From assembly GCA_900548635.1 (NCBI GenBank), contig URLP01000120.1:1-5300 (forward strand): a DNA stretch of 5,300 nucleotides, given 5' to 3'. The position numbers and the translations under genes were made by a program. The notes below the pieces were generated by a model. That model searched no databases. It worked only from the letters and a program-made list of their open reading frames with translations, and was not told the DNA's origin. Positions 4,488 through 5,300 of the stretch are shown in pieces; within the stretch, counting starts at the first letter, position 1, and every line of letters begins with the position of its first letter. This DNA is from an uncultured Megasphaera sp. (GTDB taxonomy: Bacteria > Bacillota > Negativicutes > Veillonellales > Megasphaeraceae).

Positions 4488-5300
4488 AGCCTTCATGCGG
4501 TGCCGGCAGGCCCAAGTGACGGTAGGCAGCATCGGTGACGACGCGGCCCCGGGGCGTGCGGTTCAAGAAGCCCATCTGCATGAGGAACGGTTCGTAGACG
4601 TCTTCGACGGCGTCGACGGACTCGCTGATGGCAGCAGCAATCGTGTCGAGGCCGACGGGACCGCCGCCGAATTTATCGATGATCACCTGCAGGACGCGCC
4701 GGTCTGTACGGTCGAGGCCGCATGAATCGACTTCCAACCGATTCAAAGCATCGTTGGCCAGGGAAGCTGTAATCGTTCCAGCTTCGGCGACCTGGGCGAA
4801 ATCGCGGACGCGCTTCAAGAGGCGGTTGGCAATACGCGGCGTGCCGCGGCTGCGGCGGGCGATTTCCAGGGCACCATCGTCGTCGATAGCCATGTCGAGG
4901 ATCTCGGCGGTGCGCTTGATAATCAGGACCAGTTCTTCCGGCTTATAGAATTCCAGGCGGCAGATGACGCCGAAACGGTCGCGCAGGGGCGGTGCCAGGC
5001 GGCCGACCTGGGTCGTGGCGCCGACGAGGGTAAAGGGCGGCAGGTCGATGCGCACAGAACGGGCGCTCGGACCCTTGCCGATGACGATGTCCAGGGCATA
5101 GTCTTCCATGGCCGCGTAGAGAACTTCTTCGACGCTGTGCGAGAGGCGGTGGATTTCATCGATGAAGAGGAGATCCCGTTCCTGGAGATTGGTCAGGAGC
5201 GCTGCCAGGTCGCCAGGCCGTTCGATAGCCGGCCCTGAGGTGATGCGCAGGTTGACGCCCAGTTCATTGGCGATGATGCCGGCCATGGTCGTCTTGCCCA
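4486..5300 (-). CDS. ruvB: Holliday junction branch migration ATPase RuvB (5' end outside window)
   Basis: RuvB is the hexameric AAA+ motor that, with RuvA, drives branch migration of Holliday junctions during recombinational repair; RuvC cuts the junction. About 270 residues are visible; the usual length is about 335-350, so the first 60-70 are missing. Numbering from the Met at 5286, Walker A ends at the window edge as GKTT just before it. Walker B is LLFIDEIHRL (39-48), the sensor-1 and arginine-finger region is GATTQVGRLAPPLRDRFGV (89-107), sensor 2 is RGTPRIANRLLKRVRDFA (147-164), and the DNA-binding winged helix contains GGGPVGLDTIAAAI (207-220), VEDVYEPFL (227-235) and GFLNRTPRGRV (239-249). 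The Gln in GATTQVG is unusual: most RuvB proteins I recall have Arg (GATTRAG). It ends with TAG, 13 nt before the DUF2905 gene. ruvA would be expected just upstream, outside the window. Confidence 0.98.
   Translation of the reverse strand, partial: GKTTMAGIIANELGVNLRITSGPAIERPGDLAALLTNLQERDLLFIDEIHRLSHSVEEVLYAAMEDYALDIVIGKGPSARSVRIDLPPFTLVGATTQVGRLAPPLRDRFGVICRLEFYKPEELVLIIKRTAEILDMAIDDDGALEIARRSRGTPRIANRLLKRVRDFAQVAEAGTITASLANDALNRLEVDSCGLDRTDRRVLQVIIDKFGGGPVGLDTIAAAISESVDAVEDVYEPFLMQMGFLNRTPRGRVVTDAAYRHLGLPAPHEG

Noticed and set aside
4473..4532. A longer DUF2905 product starting at 4532 within ruvB.
   Set aside because: The added 20 residues are basic and unlike the family, and the SD at 4480-4487 serves the ATG at 4472.

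Overview
The window holds seven genes, all on the minus strand and packed so closely that they read as one operon. In order of transcription (high to low coordinates) they are ruvB (5' end cut off), a small DUF2905-type membrane protein, a SpoIID/LytB-family cell-wall protein, queA, tgt, yajC and a 5-formyltetrahydrofolate cyclo-ligase (3' end cut off). Gaps are 13, 11, 19, 17 and 52 nt, and the last pair overlaps by 11 nt. No non-coding stretch reaches 300 bases. I see no RNA genes, mobile elements, CRISPR arrays or convincing terminators.

The gene order (ruvB, DUF2905, spoIID-like, queA, tgt, yajC) points to the Bacillota. The fairly GC-rich DNA (upper 50s percent by eye), the strong bias to C- and G-ending codons and the lack of sporulation neighbours around the SpoIID-family gene suggest a Negativicutes member, perhaps Megasphaera-like. 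That placement is inference from memory of gene order and composition, not a database match.

Region by region: 4486-5300 is the RuvB branch-migration motor, from the end of Walker A to the C-terminus. 4257-4472 is a 71-residue two-helix membrane protein of unknown function. 2878-4245 is a secreted 455-residue SpoIID/LytB protein, probably a peptidoglycan glycan-strand cleaving enzyme. 1839-2858 and 715-1821 are QueA and Tgt, two steps of queuosine tRNA modification: Tgt inserts preQ1 at the wobble position and QueA converts it to epoxyqueuosine. 261-662 is YajC, the small Sec-translocase accessory protein, here with a long Lys/Glu/Ala tail. 1-271 is the start of the folate salvage enzyme.

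This is mostly a conserved housekeeping cluster and I do not see a new multi-gene system. The points that merit a second look are small: an in-phase A-AAA-AAG slippery heptamer in yajC followed two codons later by a -1-frame stop; an AT-rich codon island inside tgt that contains a near-consensus promoter; TTG and GTG starts on the adjacent queuosine genes; and an unusual residue in a RuvB core motif.
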